Shown piece by piece: positions 19,648 through 28,849 of a stretch of DNA of 64,000 nt. The DNA is taken from NCBI RefSeq assembly GCF_001027285.1, contig NZ_CP011509.1, positions 3,542,501 to 3,606,500 of the forward strand. Reading direction: 5' to 3'. Every line of letters starts with the position of its first letter. The first letter of the stretch is position 1. The position numbers and the translations under genes are program-made. Under the pieces are notes generated by a model, which had not been told where the DNA came from, made no database searches, and was given only the letters and a program-made list of their open reading frames with translations. The stretch comes from Archangium gephyra (GTDB lineage: Bacteria; Myxococcota; Myxococcia; Myxococcales; Myxococcaceae).

Positions 19648-19989
19648 CTAGAAGATGGCCGCCTCGCAGGTGTTGCTGAGGGCGTAGCTGTCACAGGTGG
19701 TGAGGGCCTGGAAGAAGGCCGTCTGCAGCTCGGGGTTGCAGGTACCGAGCCCCTGGTAGCACTTCACCTGGGCCTCGAGCTGAGCCAGGTCCTCCCCGCC
19801 ACACTCCTGGAGGTTCTTCTCGCACCGGCCGGCCTCGAAGGCGGGCAGGGGGGCCTGCTCCACGCAGGGCTGGGACTTCCGGGCCACCTCGGCGTAGGCC
19901 GCCGCCAGATCCTCGCAGGCCGTGCTCCGGCACCCCGCCAGGAGCACCGCGGCCGCCAGGGGGGCGAGCATCCATCCGGACTTCCGCAT
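19648..19989 (-). CDS. small Cys-rich lipoprotein
   Basis: A 113-aa predicted lipoprotein with signal MRKSGWMLAPLAAAVLLAGC and lipobox LLAGC (Cys20). The mature domain has about ten residues between successive Cys (STACEDL, SQPCVEQ, GRCEKNLQECGG, VKCYQGLGTCNP, TTCDSY, NTCEAAIF), a spacing like that of the facing lipoprotein at 19302 but without clear sequence similarity. AAGGAG lies 9 bp upstream of ATG 19989. Function unknown. Confidence 0.78.
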   Translation of the reverse strand: MRKSGWMLAPLAAAVLLAGCRSTACEDLAAAYAEVARKSQPCVEQAPLPAFEAGRCEKNLQECGGEDLAQLEAQVKCYQGLGTCNPELQTAFFQALTTCDSYALSNTCEAAIF

Positions 19990-20138
19990 CGGGCGTACTC
20001 CTTGTAGAAGGGAAGGGCTCAGCCTACCGGCTGGGCAGGCGGCCGGGCGGGCGGGGAGTCCCACCTGTCCACGGGTGGGCAGGGCGAGGGGAGGGGGCTC
20101 CGGGAGTGCACTCCGTGCGCCACCGCGTGCTATCTGCC

Positions 20139-20167
20139 TTGACTCCCCTGTCCTTCTCCCGTAGATC
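20139..20167 (+). promoter_or_regulatory. putative promoter of the rplU-rpmA-obgE transcript
   Basis: TTGACT (20139-20144; 5 of 6 consensus) is followed after 17 bp by TAGATC (20162-20167; 3 of 6). It lies about 100 bp upstream of rplU, leaving a leader that contains two inverted repeats. A good -35 but a weak -10. Confidence 0.4.
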
Positions 20168-20186
20168 GGGCGACCTTTGCATCGTA

Positions 20187-20242
20187 GGACGGTTTTTGAC
20201 GTCCGAAATGCACGCCGGCCTTTCACGGGTTGAATCAACCCG
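20187..20242 (+). promoter_or_regulatory. structured rplU leader (two inverted repeats)
   Basis: The leader holds a small hairpin GGACG / CGTCC and then CGGGTTG-AAT-CAACCCG (20226-20242), perfect 7-bp arms ending 23 bp before the rplU ATG. L21 leaders with regulatory hairpins are known in some Firmicutes. Whether this one regulates ribosomal protein synthesis is inference. Confidence 0.4.
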
Positions 20243-20265
20243 GAACAAAACTCAGGGGTTCAACG

Positions 20266-20574
20266 ATGTACGCAGTCATTCGCACGGGCGGGAAGCAGTA
20301 CCGCGTGGCCGAGGGCGACGTGCTCCGGATCGAGAAGGTCACGGGAGACGTCGGCGCTGAGGTGACCTTCAACGACGTCCTGATGCTCGGTGGGACGGAC
20401 AGCCCGAAGGTGGGCCGTCCGACCGTGTCGGGCGCCAGGGTCGTGGGCAAGATTCTTGCCCAGGACAAGCACCGCAAGGTGCTGCACTTCCGCAAGGAGA
20501 AGGAGGGCTGGACGCGCCGCCGTGGCCACCGTCAGCCCTACACCGAGGTCAAGGTGACCTCCATCTCCGGCTAG
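20266..20574 (+). CDS. rplU: 50S ribosomal protein L21
   Basis: A 102-aa protein of exactly the family length. It begins [20 protein letters not shown] and ends with the L21 signature [29 protein letters not shown]; the basic [12 protein letters not shown] loop contacts 23S rRNA. rpmA follows after 60 bp and obgE after that, the widespread rplU-rpmA-obgE order. Confidence 0.98.
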   Translation: MYAVIRTGGKQYRVAEGDVLRIEKVTGDVGAEVTFNDVLMLGGTDSPKVGRPTVSGARVVGKILAQDKHRKVLHFRKEKEGWTRRRGHRQPYTEVKVTSISG

Positions 20575-20634
20575 TCCGGGTCACAACTTCCCGGAGCGCT
20601 GTGAGGCGCGCCGGCCTCCTCAGGAATCGGTGTC

Positions 20635-20901
20635 ATGGCTCATAAAAAGGGACAAGGTTCTTCGCGCAACGGTCGCGATTCCAATCCGAAGTACCGTGGC
20701 GTGAAGGTGTTCGCCGGCGAGACGGTCAGCGCGGGGAGCATCCTCGTGCGGCAGCTCGGCACGGTGATCCACCCGGGCGCCAACGTGAAGCTCGGTCGTG
20801 ACTTCACGCTCTTCGCCACGGTGGACGGAGTGGTGAAGTACGAGCGCCAGGGCCGGGACCGCAAGAAGGTCTCCGTGCACCCGGCGCAGACGAGCGCCTA
20901 G
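20635..20901 (+). CDS. rpmA: 50S ribosomal protein L27
   Basis: An 88-aa protein beginning [20 protein letters not shown], the L27 N-terminal tail that reaches into the peptidyl transferase centre; no Firmicutes-type cleaved extension is present. The core [19 protein letters not shown] and [15 protein letters not shown] is standard. It lies between rplU and obgE. Confidence 0.98.
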   Translation: MAHKKGQGSSRNGRDSNPKYRGVKVFAGETVSAGSILVRQLGTVIHPGANVKLGRDFTLFATVDGVVKYERQGRDRKKVSVHPAQTSA

Positions 20902-20922
20902 TCCGCGCGTCGTCTGAAAAAG

Positions 20923-20950
20923 GGGAGCTGGCCTGGCCGGTTCCCTGTTT
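20923..20950 (+). terminator. possible weak terminator after rpmA
   Basis: GGGAGCTGG / CCGGTTCCC form an imperfect stem (two G-T wobbles) with a 5-nt loop, followed by TGTTT. It stands 22 bp after the rpmA stop and 85 bp before obgE, and could attenuate read-through into obgE. Confidence 0.35.
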
Positions 20951-20959
20951 GCCTCGTGA

Positions 20960-22399
<1,440 letters not shown>

Positions 22400-22403
22400 C
22401 ACG

Positions 22404-23093
22404 ATGGCTGGTGGCGGCCCCCGTTACGAGAAGCTCGAGAAGGCTCCGCTCGACGCGGAGTCCCTGCTGCTCGACGTGCGCAAGGAGAAGATCGACAAGG
22501 TCATCTCCCAGCGCACGCGCACCTTCACCATCGTGTTGGATCGGCTGGAGGACAGCTTCAACATCGCCGCGGTGCTGCGCACCTGCGAGGCCAATGGCCT
22601 CCAGGAGGTGCACGTCATCGTCAACCCCGCGGCGCCCTTCATGCCCAACTCGCGGGTGGGGCAGGGGTGCGACAAGTGGCTCGACGTGAAGCTCTACAAG
22701 GACTTCGCCTCGTGCCGCGAGCACCTCAAGTCGCGGGGCTTCTCGGTCTACGCCTCGGCCATCCGCGAGGACGCCACCAGCCTGTACTCGATGCGCTTCG
22801 ACTCGAAGATCGCCCTCGTCTTCGGCAACGAGCGTGAAGGGGTGAGCCAGGAGGTGCTGGACGGCTCGGACGGCACCTTCTGGATTCCGATGCGCGGCTT
22901 CAGCCAGAGCCTGAACATCTCCGCCGCCGCGTCGGCCTGTGTCACCCGGGCCATCTCCTGGCGCGAGGAGCACCTCGGGCGCGTGGGAGACCTCACCGAG
23001 GCCGAGGCCCAGGTGCTGCGCGACCGCTTCTATGTGCTCGCCGTGAAACAGCGCAAGCGCATCTTCAAGAAGGCGCCCCCCTCCAAGCCTTGA
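22404..23093 (+). CDS. TrmH-family (SpoU) RNA 2'-O-methyltransferase
   Basis: A 229-aa protein of the SPOUT superfamily, whose knotted fold binds SAM and methylates a ribose 2'-OH. The three family motifs are present: motif 1 NIAAVLRTCEANG (about 53-65), motif 2 ALVFGNEREGVSQEVL (about 137-150) and motif 3 IPMRGFSQSLNISAAASA (about 165-182). The length and the C-terminal extension ending in a basic tail match TrmH, which makes Gm18 in tRNA; an rRNA target cannot be excluded. It starts 4 bp after obgE. Confidence 0.9.
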   Translation: MAGGGPRYEKLEKAPLDAESLLLDVRKEKIDKVISQRTRTFTIVLDRLEDSFNIAAVLRTCEANGLQEVHVIVNPAAPFMPNSRVGQGCDKWLDVKLYKDFASCREHLKSRGFSVYASAIREDATSLYSMRFDSKIALVFGNEREGVSQEVLDGSDGTFWIPMRGFSQSLNISAAASACVTRAISWREEHLGRVGDLTEAEAQVLRDRFYVLAVKQRKRIFKKAPPSKP

Positions 23094-23168
23094 ATGCCGG
23101 GCCGGGTGCCCCGTCTGTAGGTACAGTTGGATTCGCGGGCGGCTCGCCCGCCTGGAGAGGCTCAAGCC

Positions 23169-23915
23169 ATGTACCTCGAGAAGCTGCTCGTGACCCTGCT
23201 CGCCGCGCCGGTGATTGCCCCGGTGCCCACCACCGTTGCCCACCAGGTGGTCGCCCAGGCGCCCGCTCAGCCGGCAGCTCCCAAGGCCGCCGAGGCCCCC
23301 AAGGCCGCGGAGAAGAAGGTCGCTCCCGAGGTGAAGGAGCTGGTGGAGCGGATGCAGTCCTTCTACGAGAAAACGCAGGACTTCTCGGCCGAGTTCAAGC
23401 AGGACTACAAGTACAAGGTCCTGCGGCGTACGCAGACGTCGACGGGCACGGTCATCTACAAGAAGCCGGGCCTGATGCGCTGGGAGTACCTGAAGCCCTC
23501 CACGCGCACCTTCGTGCTGGCCGGCGAGAAGGTGTACGCGTACGACCCCGAGGCGCAGACGCTGAGCGTGGGCCGCATCGACACCAGCCAGCTCTCCGCG
23601 TCGGTGACGTTCCTCTTCGGCCAGGGAAAGCTGGCGGACGAGTTCTCCATCAGCAAGGGCGCGTGCAAGGACTGCAAGGGCACGCTGCTGGTGCTGGATC
23701 CCCTCAAGCCGGACCCGCGCTTCCAGCAGGTGCGCCTCGAGGTGGACCCGAAGACGGCGCAGGTGCTGAAGAGCACGGTGGTGGATCCGGACGGCAGCGA
23801 GAACGCCATCGCCTTCCTCAACCTGAAGACGAACGTGGGTGTCGGGGCGGATGCCTTCAAGATCAACCCGCCCGAGGGCACGCGCATCGACGACTTCACC
23901 AAGCCGCGGAAATAG
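23169..23915 (+). CDS. lolA: outer-membrane lipoprotein carrier protein LolA-like
   Basis: LolA shuttles lipoproteins across the periplasm from LolCDE to the outer membrane. The 248-aa protein has an N-terminal hydrophobic signal (MYLEKLLVTLLAAPVIAPVP), then an Ala/Pro/Lys-rich linker to about residue 50. The LolA core follows, with the recognisable FSAEFKQDYKYKVLRRTQTSTGTVIYKKPGLMRWEY split over residues about 73-110, and VRLEVDPKTAQVLKSTVVDPDG. The linker is longer than in E. coli LolA. I used ATG 23169, whose first residues start the signal. It fits the many lipoproteins in this window. The next gene starts 3 bp after the stop. Confidence 0.85.
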   Translation: MYLEKLLVTLLAAPVIAPVPTTVAHQVVAQAPAQPAAPKAAEAPKAAEKKVAPEVKELVERMQSFYEKTQDFSAEFKQDYKYKVLRRTQTSTGTVIYKKPGLMRWEYLKPSTRTFVLAGEKVYAYDPEAQTLSVGRIDTSQLSASVTFLFGQGKLADEFSISKGACKDCKGTLLVLDPLKPDPRFQQVRLEVDPKTAQVLKSTVVDPDGSENAIAFLNLKTNVGVGADAFKINPPEGTRIDDFTKPRK

Positions 23916-23918
23916 CCC

Positions 23919-25364
23919 GTGCGGAGCGCGCGTCTCGGGGCCCTGCTGTTGCTGCTCGCCGGGTGTCACCGGGGGGCGGGCCCCGCCGCGCCCGAGGCCC
24001 CGGGGACTCTCGTGGGCCAGACGCTCCCCCTGCTGCCCTCGCCCAACCTGCGGCTCGTGGTGGAGGGCCAGCTCAATGGGCGTCCGGTACCGGTGGTGCT
24101 GGACGTGGCCCGGGCGCTCTCGGCGGTGTCCTCGGGCTGCTGGGATGCGAAGCATCCCCCCCCGCCGGTGATGGGCTCGGCGCGCGTGCCGGATGTCTAC
24201 GGCGTGCCCGGGGCCTTGCGTGACTGGCCGCTGGTGCGCCTGCCGGGCCTGCGCGTGGGCGGCGTCAAGCTGGGGCCTCGTGGCATGGGGCTCACCGATG
24301 AGCGCGCCTGCGCGGTGACGCTGGGGGCCGATGTGCTCGCCGCCTATGCGTTCACGGTGGAGCCGCTGCGCCGGGAGATCACCTTCGAGAAGTCACGCCC
24401 ACGCGCGGAGTACCTCGCCGAGGCGGCCGCCGCTGCCACGGACCCGGCCGAGGAGGTGCACTGGCTCGAGCTCGCGAGGGACCCGGTGGGTGACTGGCCG
24501 CTGCTGGCGGCGCGGGTGACGCAGGGAGAGGCGGCGCTCACGGGCCCCCTCGTGCTGGGCTCGCGCGAGCCCTTCTCCAGGCTCGCGATGGGGGCCGCGG
24601 AGGCGCGGGGCTTCCAGGCGCTGGAGACCGCCGCCAACCTGCCGCCGAGGGCCTACCTGGTGGACGCGGTGGAGGTGACCTCGGGCGTGGGGGTGAATCC
24701 GCTGGTGATGGAGGCCGGGGTGGGGTGGAGGAACCCGACCACGCTGGGCCGGCTGGGGCCGGACGTCTGGGGCCGCTTCCGCACCACGGTGGACGTCCAG
24801 GGCGACACGTTGGTGCTGCGCCGGCCGCGTGTGCAGGCCGTCGAGGGCCGCCAGCGCTGCGCGCGTCCGGGCACCCAGAATCCGGAGGAGGCGCGTGAGG
24901 AGTCCTGCTTCGGGCTGCACGTGCGGCGGGGAGCGGACGGCCGGGTGGCCCTCACGAGCGCGGTGTTCCGGGACCTGCCCGAAGGAGGGCGGGTGCACCT
25001 GGAGCCGCTGGGCGAGGACGGCAAGCCGCTGACGCTGGACTGCCAGGTGGGTTTCTCGTTCTCGCCCACGAGCCGGGGCGTGACGACGCAACACCTGGTG
25101 CCCTGGCCGAGGCTGACGCAGTCCATGCCCGAGTGCGCCGAGGCCCTGAAATCAGTGCGAGGGTTTGCGCTGGCATTGTTCGAGGAAGGGCAGCTCCAGG
25201 AGTGCCCGAACGCCTGCATCTTCGTGCACCAGGGGAGCACGCGGCGCACGGTGTGCGAGTGCCAGCCGACGCCGCTGGGAGAGGTGGCGGTGCCGCAGCG
25301 AAGCAAGACGTCGAAACCGCCGACGAAAAAGGAGCGCGAGCAGGAGCCCGAGGATCCGAGGTAG
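23919..25364 (+). CDS. hypothetical lipoprotein with retropepsin-like but non-catalytic domain
   Basis: A 481-aa predicted lipoprotein: MRSARLGALLLLLAGC (lipobox LLAGC, Cys16). Residues about 43-160 look like a bacterial aspartyl protease/clan AA fold (RLVVEGQLNGRPVPVVLDVA, later GVKLGPRGMGLTDERACAVTLGADVL), but the catalytic DTG is DVA, so proteolysis is not expected. A second half ends in a Cys-containing segment (CPNACIFVHQG, VCECQPTP) and a Lys/Glu-rich tail. The start is GTG 23919, 3 bp after lolA. It shares the lolA transcript and may be a Lol-pathway or envelope protein; function unknown. Confidence 0.7.
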   Translation: MRSARLGALLLLLAGCHRGAGPAAPEAPGTLVGQTLPLLPSPNLRLVVEGQLNGRPVPVVLDVARALSAVSSGCWDAKHPPPPVMGSARVPDVYGVPGALRDWPLVRLPGLRVGGVKLGPRGMGLTDERACAVTLGADVLAAYAFTVEPLRREITFEKSRPRAEYLAEAAAAATDPAEEVHWLELARDPVGDWPLLAARVTQGEAALTGPLVLGSREPFSRLAMGAAEARGFQALETAANLPPRAYLVDAVEVTSGVGVNPLVMEAGVGWRNPTTLGRLGPDVWGRFRTTVDVQGDTLVLRRPRVQAVEGRQRCARPGTQNPEEAREESCFGLHVRRGADGRVALTSAVFRDLPEGGRVHLEPLGEDGKPLTLDCQVGFSFSPTSRGVTTQHLVPWPRLTQSMPECAEALKSVRGFALALFEEGQLQECPNACIFVHQGSTRRTVCECQPTPLGEVAVPQRSKTSKPPTKKEREQEPEDPR

Positions 25365-25370
25365 CCCATC

Positions 25371-25406
25371 TCCCCTCGCCCTCCGGGAGAGGGACGGGGT
25401 GAGGGT
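25371..25406. repeat. REP-like palindrome, third copy, reversed
   Basis: In reverse orientation this stretch matches the elements at 3921-4017 (CCTCACCCC, then CCCTCTCCC and a mostly complementary right arm). It sits 7 bp after a stop codon, in the gap before the kinase gene, supporting a role at transcript ends. Confidence 0.65.
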
Positions 25407-25462
25407 GCCACGGACCCTGGGTTCCCGTATCCTCTGGGCCTCGACCCTGGGGGGATACCGAC

Positions 25463-28400
25463 ATGAGCGAGGCCCACTCGCCCAAGGATGACTCTGACTC
25501 CACGCTCACCGTGGAGAGCCAGAAGCCGAGCCCTCCAGGGAGCGCATTCCAACAACTCCCGGTCGATCGCAACCGCTACACCCTCTTCGGTGAGGTGGCG
25601 CGGGGAGGACTCGGCCGCATCCTGCGCGCCCACGACGCGCACCTGGACCGTCCGGTCGCGCTCAAGGAGCTCCTCGAGCCGAGCAGCGAGGCCAAGGCCC
25701 GGTTCCTCGCGGAAGCGCACATCACCGCCCGCCTCCAGCACCCGTCCATCATTCCCATCTACGAGGCGGGTCTCTGGTCCACGGGAGAGCCCTTCTATGC
25801 CATGAGGCTCGTCGCCGGCCGCTCCCTCAAGGAGGTGATGGCCGGAACGAAGATGCTCGCGGAGCGCTTGGCGCTGCTGCCGCACGTGCTCGCGGCGGCC
25901 GAGGCCGTGGCCTACGCGCACAGCCAGCACGTCATCCACCGGGACCTGAAGCCGGACAACATCCTCGTGGGGGAGTTCGGTGAGACCGTGGTGATCGACT
26001 GGGGGCTGGGCAAGGACCTCTCGCGGCAGGAGGCCAGCCCCTCACCCTCCGCGGCCCCCGGAGCGGACGCCGCTCCCACGGAGGGCGAGGGACTCACGGT
26101 GGCGGGAACCGTGATGGGAACGCCCGCGTACATGCCGCTGGAGCAGGCGGGTGGCCATCCCGTGGACGAGCGCGCGGACGTCTATGCCCTCGGCGCCATC
26201 CTCTACCACCTGCTGGCCGGTATCCGGCCCTACGAGGGCGAGTCCGCGTGGGAGGTGGTCCGCAAGGTCATGTCGGGTCCGCCGGTGCCCCTCTCCGAGC
26301 GGCAGAAGGGCATCCCCCAGGAACTGCTCACCATCGTCGCCAAGGCCATGGCGCGAGCGCCCTCGGAGCGCTACCGCACCGCGCGCGAGATGGCGGAGGA
26401 CCTGCGGCGCTTCCAGACCGGGCAGATCGTCGGCGCGCATCAGTACACCCGGCTGCAACTGCTCCAGCGCTTCGTCCGGCGCTACCGGGTCGCGGTGGCG
26501 GCGCTCCTGCTGCTCTCCGTGGTGGGCTCGGTGAGCGTGTGGCGCATCGTGGTGGAGCGCGACCTCGCGCGGCGCAAGGAGGCCGAGGCCGTCGAGCGCG
26601 CCGATGCCCTGACCCTGATGCAGGTCCGCTCGGCGGTGCAGCAGGATCCGAACACGATCGCCTGGCTCGGCAGACTGTCCCCCGGCTTCAAACGCTGGTC
26701 GGAGGTGCGCACCGTCGCGGCGGATGCGAAGGCGCGCGGACTGGCCACCCTGCTGCATGGCCACTCGAAGAGCGTCACGTCGGTCCGTTTTACCTCGGAT
26801 GGCAGGTGGCTCCTCACGGGCGGCGACGATGGGACGTTGCGCCTCTGGGACCTGGAGCGGGGGACGAGCCGCGTCCTGACGGGGCACACCGACGAGGTCT
26901 GGTCGATCTCGCTCTCGCCAGACGGACAGCGCGCTGTCTCCACGGGGAAGGACGGCACGCTCCGGGTCTGGGAGCTGGCCACGGGCGGGAGCCGTGTCCT
27001 CCGAGGCCATGAGAAACCCGTGGTCGGGGCGGCGTTCCTGCCCGATGGCCACCGGCTGGTCTCGGCTGGCAGGGATGGCACCCTGCGCATCTGGGACCCG
27101 GCATCCGGCAAGGCCACCCGCGTCTTCCGCGTCGAGGGAAGTCTCTTCAACCGGATGAGTCTCTCCCCGGATGGGCGGCAGGTGGTCACCTCGACCCTCA
27201 ACGAGCCCGTGGTGCGCGTCTGGGACCTGGAGCGCGGCAAACCGCTCTTGCTGACGGGACATGAGCAGCCCGTGTGGGCCCTCGCGTTCTCTCCGGATGG
27301 AGCGCTCGTCGCCACCGGGAGTGATGACCAGAGCGTGCGTGTCTGGGATTCGCGGACGGGAGAGGGGCGGGTGCTCGGCGAGCAACTGGGCACCATCCGT
27401 GCGCTCGCGTTCTCTCCGGATGGACGGACCCTGGTGGCCTCGGGCTCCGGGTTGGCGCTCCGGTTGTGGGACCTCTCCACCGGGCAGCGCCGGGAGCTGA
27501 GCGGGCACGAGGGGAAGGTCGAGGTGCTCGCCTTCTCTCCGGACGGGAAGTTCCTCGCCTCCGGCGGCCATGATCGCTCGGTACGGCTCTGGGACCTCTC
27601 CATGGGCCAATCGCGCGTGCTCGGTGGGTTCGGAGGCGCGGTCTATCAGCTTGCCTTCTCCCGGGATGGCCGGCGGCTCGCGGTCAGTGGCGTGGAGGCC
27701 CTCGTGCGTCTGTTCTCCGTGACGGAGCCCGGCGGCCGTGTGCTCCAGGCCCCCCAGCGCTTCAGGTACGACGGGCTCCAGCCTTCACCCGAGGGGGGGC
27801 GGCTCGTCATGAGCGGCGTGGACGGGACCGTGAGCCTGTGGACCCTCCCCGCGGGCGCGCCGAGCACCCTGGCCGGACATGAAGGGAAGGTCGTGACCCG
27901 GTTCTCGCCGGATGGCCGGTTCCTCGCCACGGGAGACGAGCAGGGCAGCCTTCGTCTGTGGGATGTGGACGGGCGTCTGCTTCGAATCATCGAGGGCAGC
28001 GGCCATCCCATCACGATGCTGGCCTTCTCTCCGGACGGGAGCCAGCTCGCCCTCGTGACGTACGAGAACGAGGTGCGCCTGTGGAACCCCACCACGGGTC
28101 AGGAGCGGATGCTCCAGAGTTATCAGGATCGCCAGGTGGAGGACCTGGGCACCGTCGCGCTCGCGTTCTCCCCGGACGGCGGGCATCTCGCCACGGCCTC
28201 GGAGTTCGCTCCCCACGTGAGCCTGTGGGACGTGACGACGGGAGAGAAGCGCATCCTCCGGGGCCACGAGGAGGGAGTGGATTCGCTCGCCTTTTCGCCA
28301 GCGGGGGACACGCTGGTCACGGGGGGGCAGGACCACACCGTGCGGTTCTGGGGCCTGGATGGTGTCGAGCGCCGGCGCATCGACCTGGGCGGCAACGGAG

Positions 28401-28819
28401 CCTGGTTGCTGCGCTTCTCGCCGGACGGGACGGCCCTGTTCACCGTGGGTGTGCGGGAGAGCATCATCCGGAGCTGGGATGCGCGCACGGGGGCGGAGCT
28501 GAGGCCCCTGACGGGCCATGACGGCGATGTGAACAGCATCGCCCTGTCCGCGGATGGCAAGCGGCTCGCCTCGGCCAGCGAGGATCAGACGGTGCGGCTC
28601 TGGGACCTGGAGAGCCGCACGAGCCGCGTGCTGCGGGGCCATGCCGGGCCCGTCACGAACGTGGCCTTCTCGCCTGACGGCCAGCAGCTCTTCTCGCGCG
28701 GTGAAGATGACACCATCCGCGTCTGGCCGGATGACCTGCCCTCGACACCCGAGGCGCTCCGGGCCTGGCTGGAGGCCGTGGATGGACCTCCCTTCGAAGC
28801 CGACGAGGCGCATCGCTAG
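25463..28819 (+). CDS. Hanks-type Ser/Thr protein kinase with 16 WD40 repeats
   Basis: A 1118-aa membrane protein. The kinase domain (about 40-320) has Gly loop ARGGLGRI, Lys68 (ALKEL), helix-C Glu84, HRDLKPDN at 159 (catalytic Asp161) and activation region GTVMGTPAYM. The usual DFG is DWG (179-181) and APE is PLE. A membrane helix (about 342-362) follows. The rest (about 427-1100) has 16 WD40 repeats with FSPDG and VRLWDL motifs, some degenerate, enough for two beta-propellers. Such kinases in myxobacteria regulate development and stress responses; the ligand or substrate is unknown. With cytoplasmic kinase and one helix, the propellers would lie outside the inner membrane. Confidence 0.94.
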   Translation: MSEAHSPKDDSDSTLTVESQKPSPPGSAFQQLPVDRNRYTLFGEVARGGLGRILRAHDAHLDRPVALKELLEPSSEAKARFLAEAHITARLQHPSIIPIYEAGLWSTGEPFYAMRLVAGRSLKEVMAGTKMLAERLALLPHVLAAAEAVAYAHSQHVIHRDLKPDNILVGEFGETVVIDWGLGKDLSRQEASPSPSAAPGADAAPTEGEGLTVAGTVMGTPAYMPLEQAGGHPVDERADVYALGAILYHLLAGIRPYEGESAWEVVRKVMSGPPVPLSERQKGIPQELLTIVAKAMARAPSERYRTAREMAEDLRRFQTGQIVGAHQYTRLQLLQRFVRRYRVAVAALLLLSVVGSVSVWRIVVERDLARRKEAEAVERADALTLMQVRSAVQQDPNTIAWLGRLSPGFKRWSEVRTVAADAKARGLATLLHGHSKSVTSVRFTSDGRWLLTGGDDGTLRLWDLERGTSRVLTGHTDEVWSISLSPDGQRAVSTGKDGTLRVWELATGGSRVLRGHEKPVVGAAFLPDGHRLVSAGRDGTLRIWDPASGKATRVFRVEGSLFNRMSLSPDGRQVVTSTLNEPVVRVWDLERGKPLLLTGHEQPVWALAFSPDGALVATGSDDQSVRVWDSRTGEGRVLGEQLGTIRALAFSPDGRTLVASGSGLALRLWDLSTGQRRELSGHEGKVEVLAFSPDGKFLASGGHDRSVRLWDLSMGQSRVLGGFGGAVYQLAFSRDGRRLAVSGVEALVRLFSVTEPGGRVLQAPQRFRYDGLQPSPEGGRLVMSGVDGTVSLWTLPAGAPSTLAGHEGKVVTRFSPDGRFLATGDEQGSLRLWDVDGRLLRIIEGSGHPITMLAFSPDGSQLALVTYENEVRLWNPTTGQERMLQSYQDRQVEDLGTVALAFSPDGGHLATASEFAPHVSLWDVTTGEKRILRGHEEGVDSLAFSPAGDTLVTGGQDHTVRFWGLDGVERRRIDLGGNGAWLLRFSPDGTALFTVGVRESIIRSWDARTGAELRPLTGHDGDVNSIALSADGKRLASASEDQTVRLWDLESRTSRVLRGHAGPVTNVAFSPDGQQLFSRGEDDTIRVWPDDLPSTPEALRAWLEAVDGPPFEADEAHR

Positions 28820-28849
28820 GAAGGGAGGAGCGGTATAAGGCGAGCGGAA

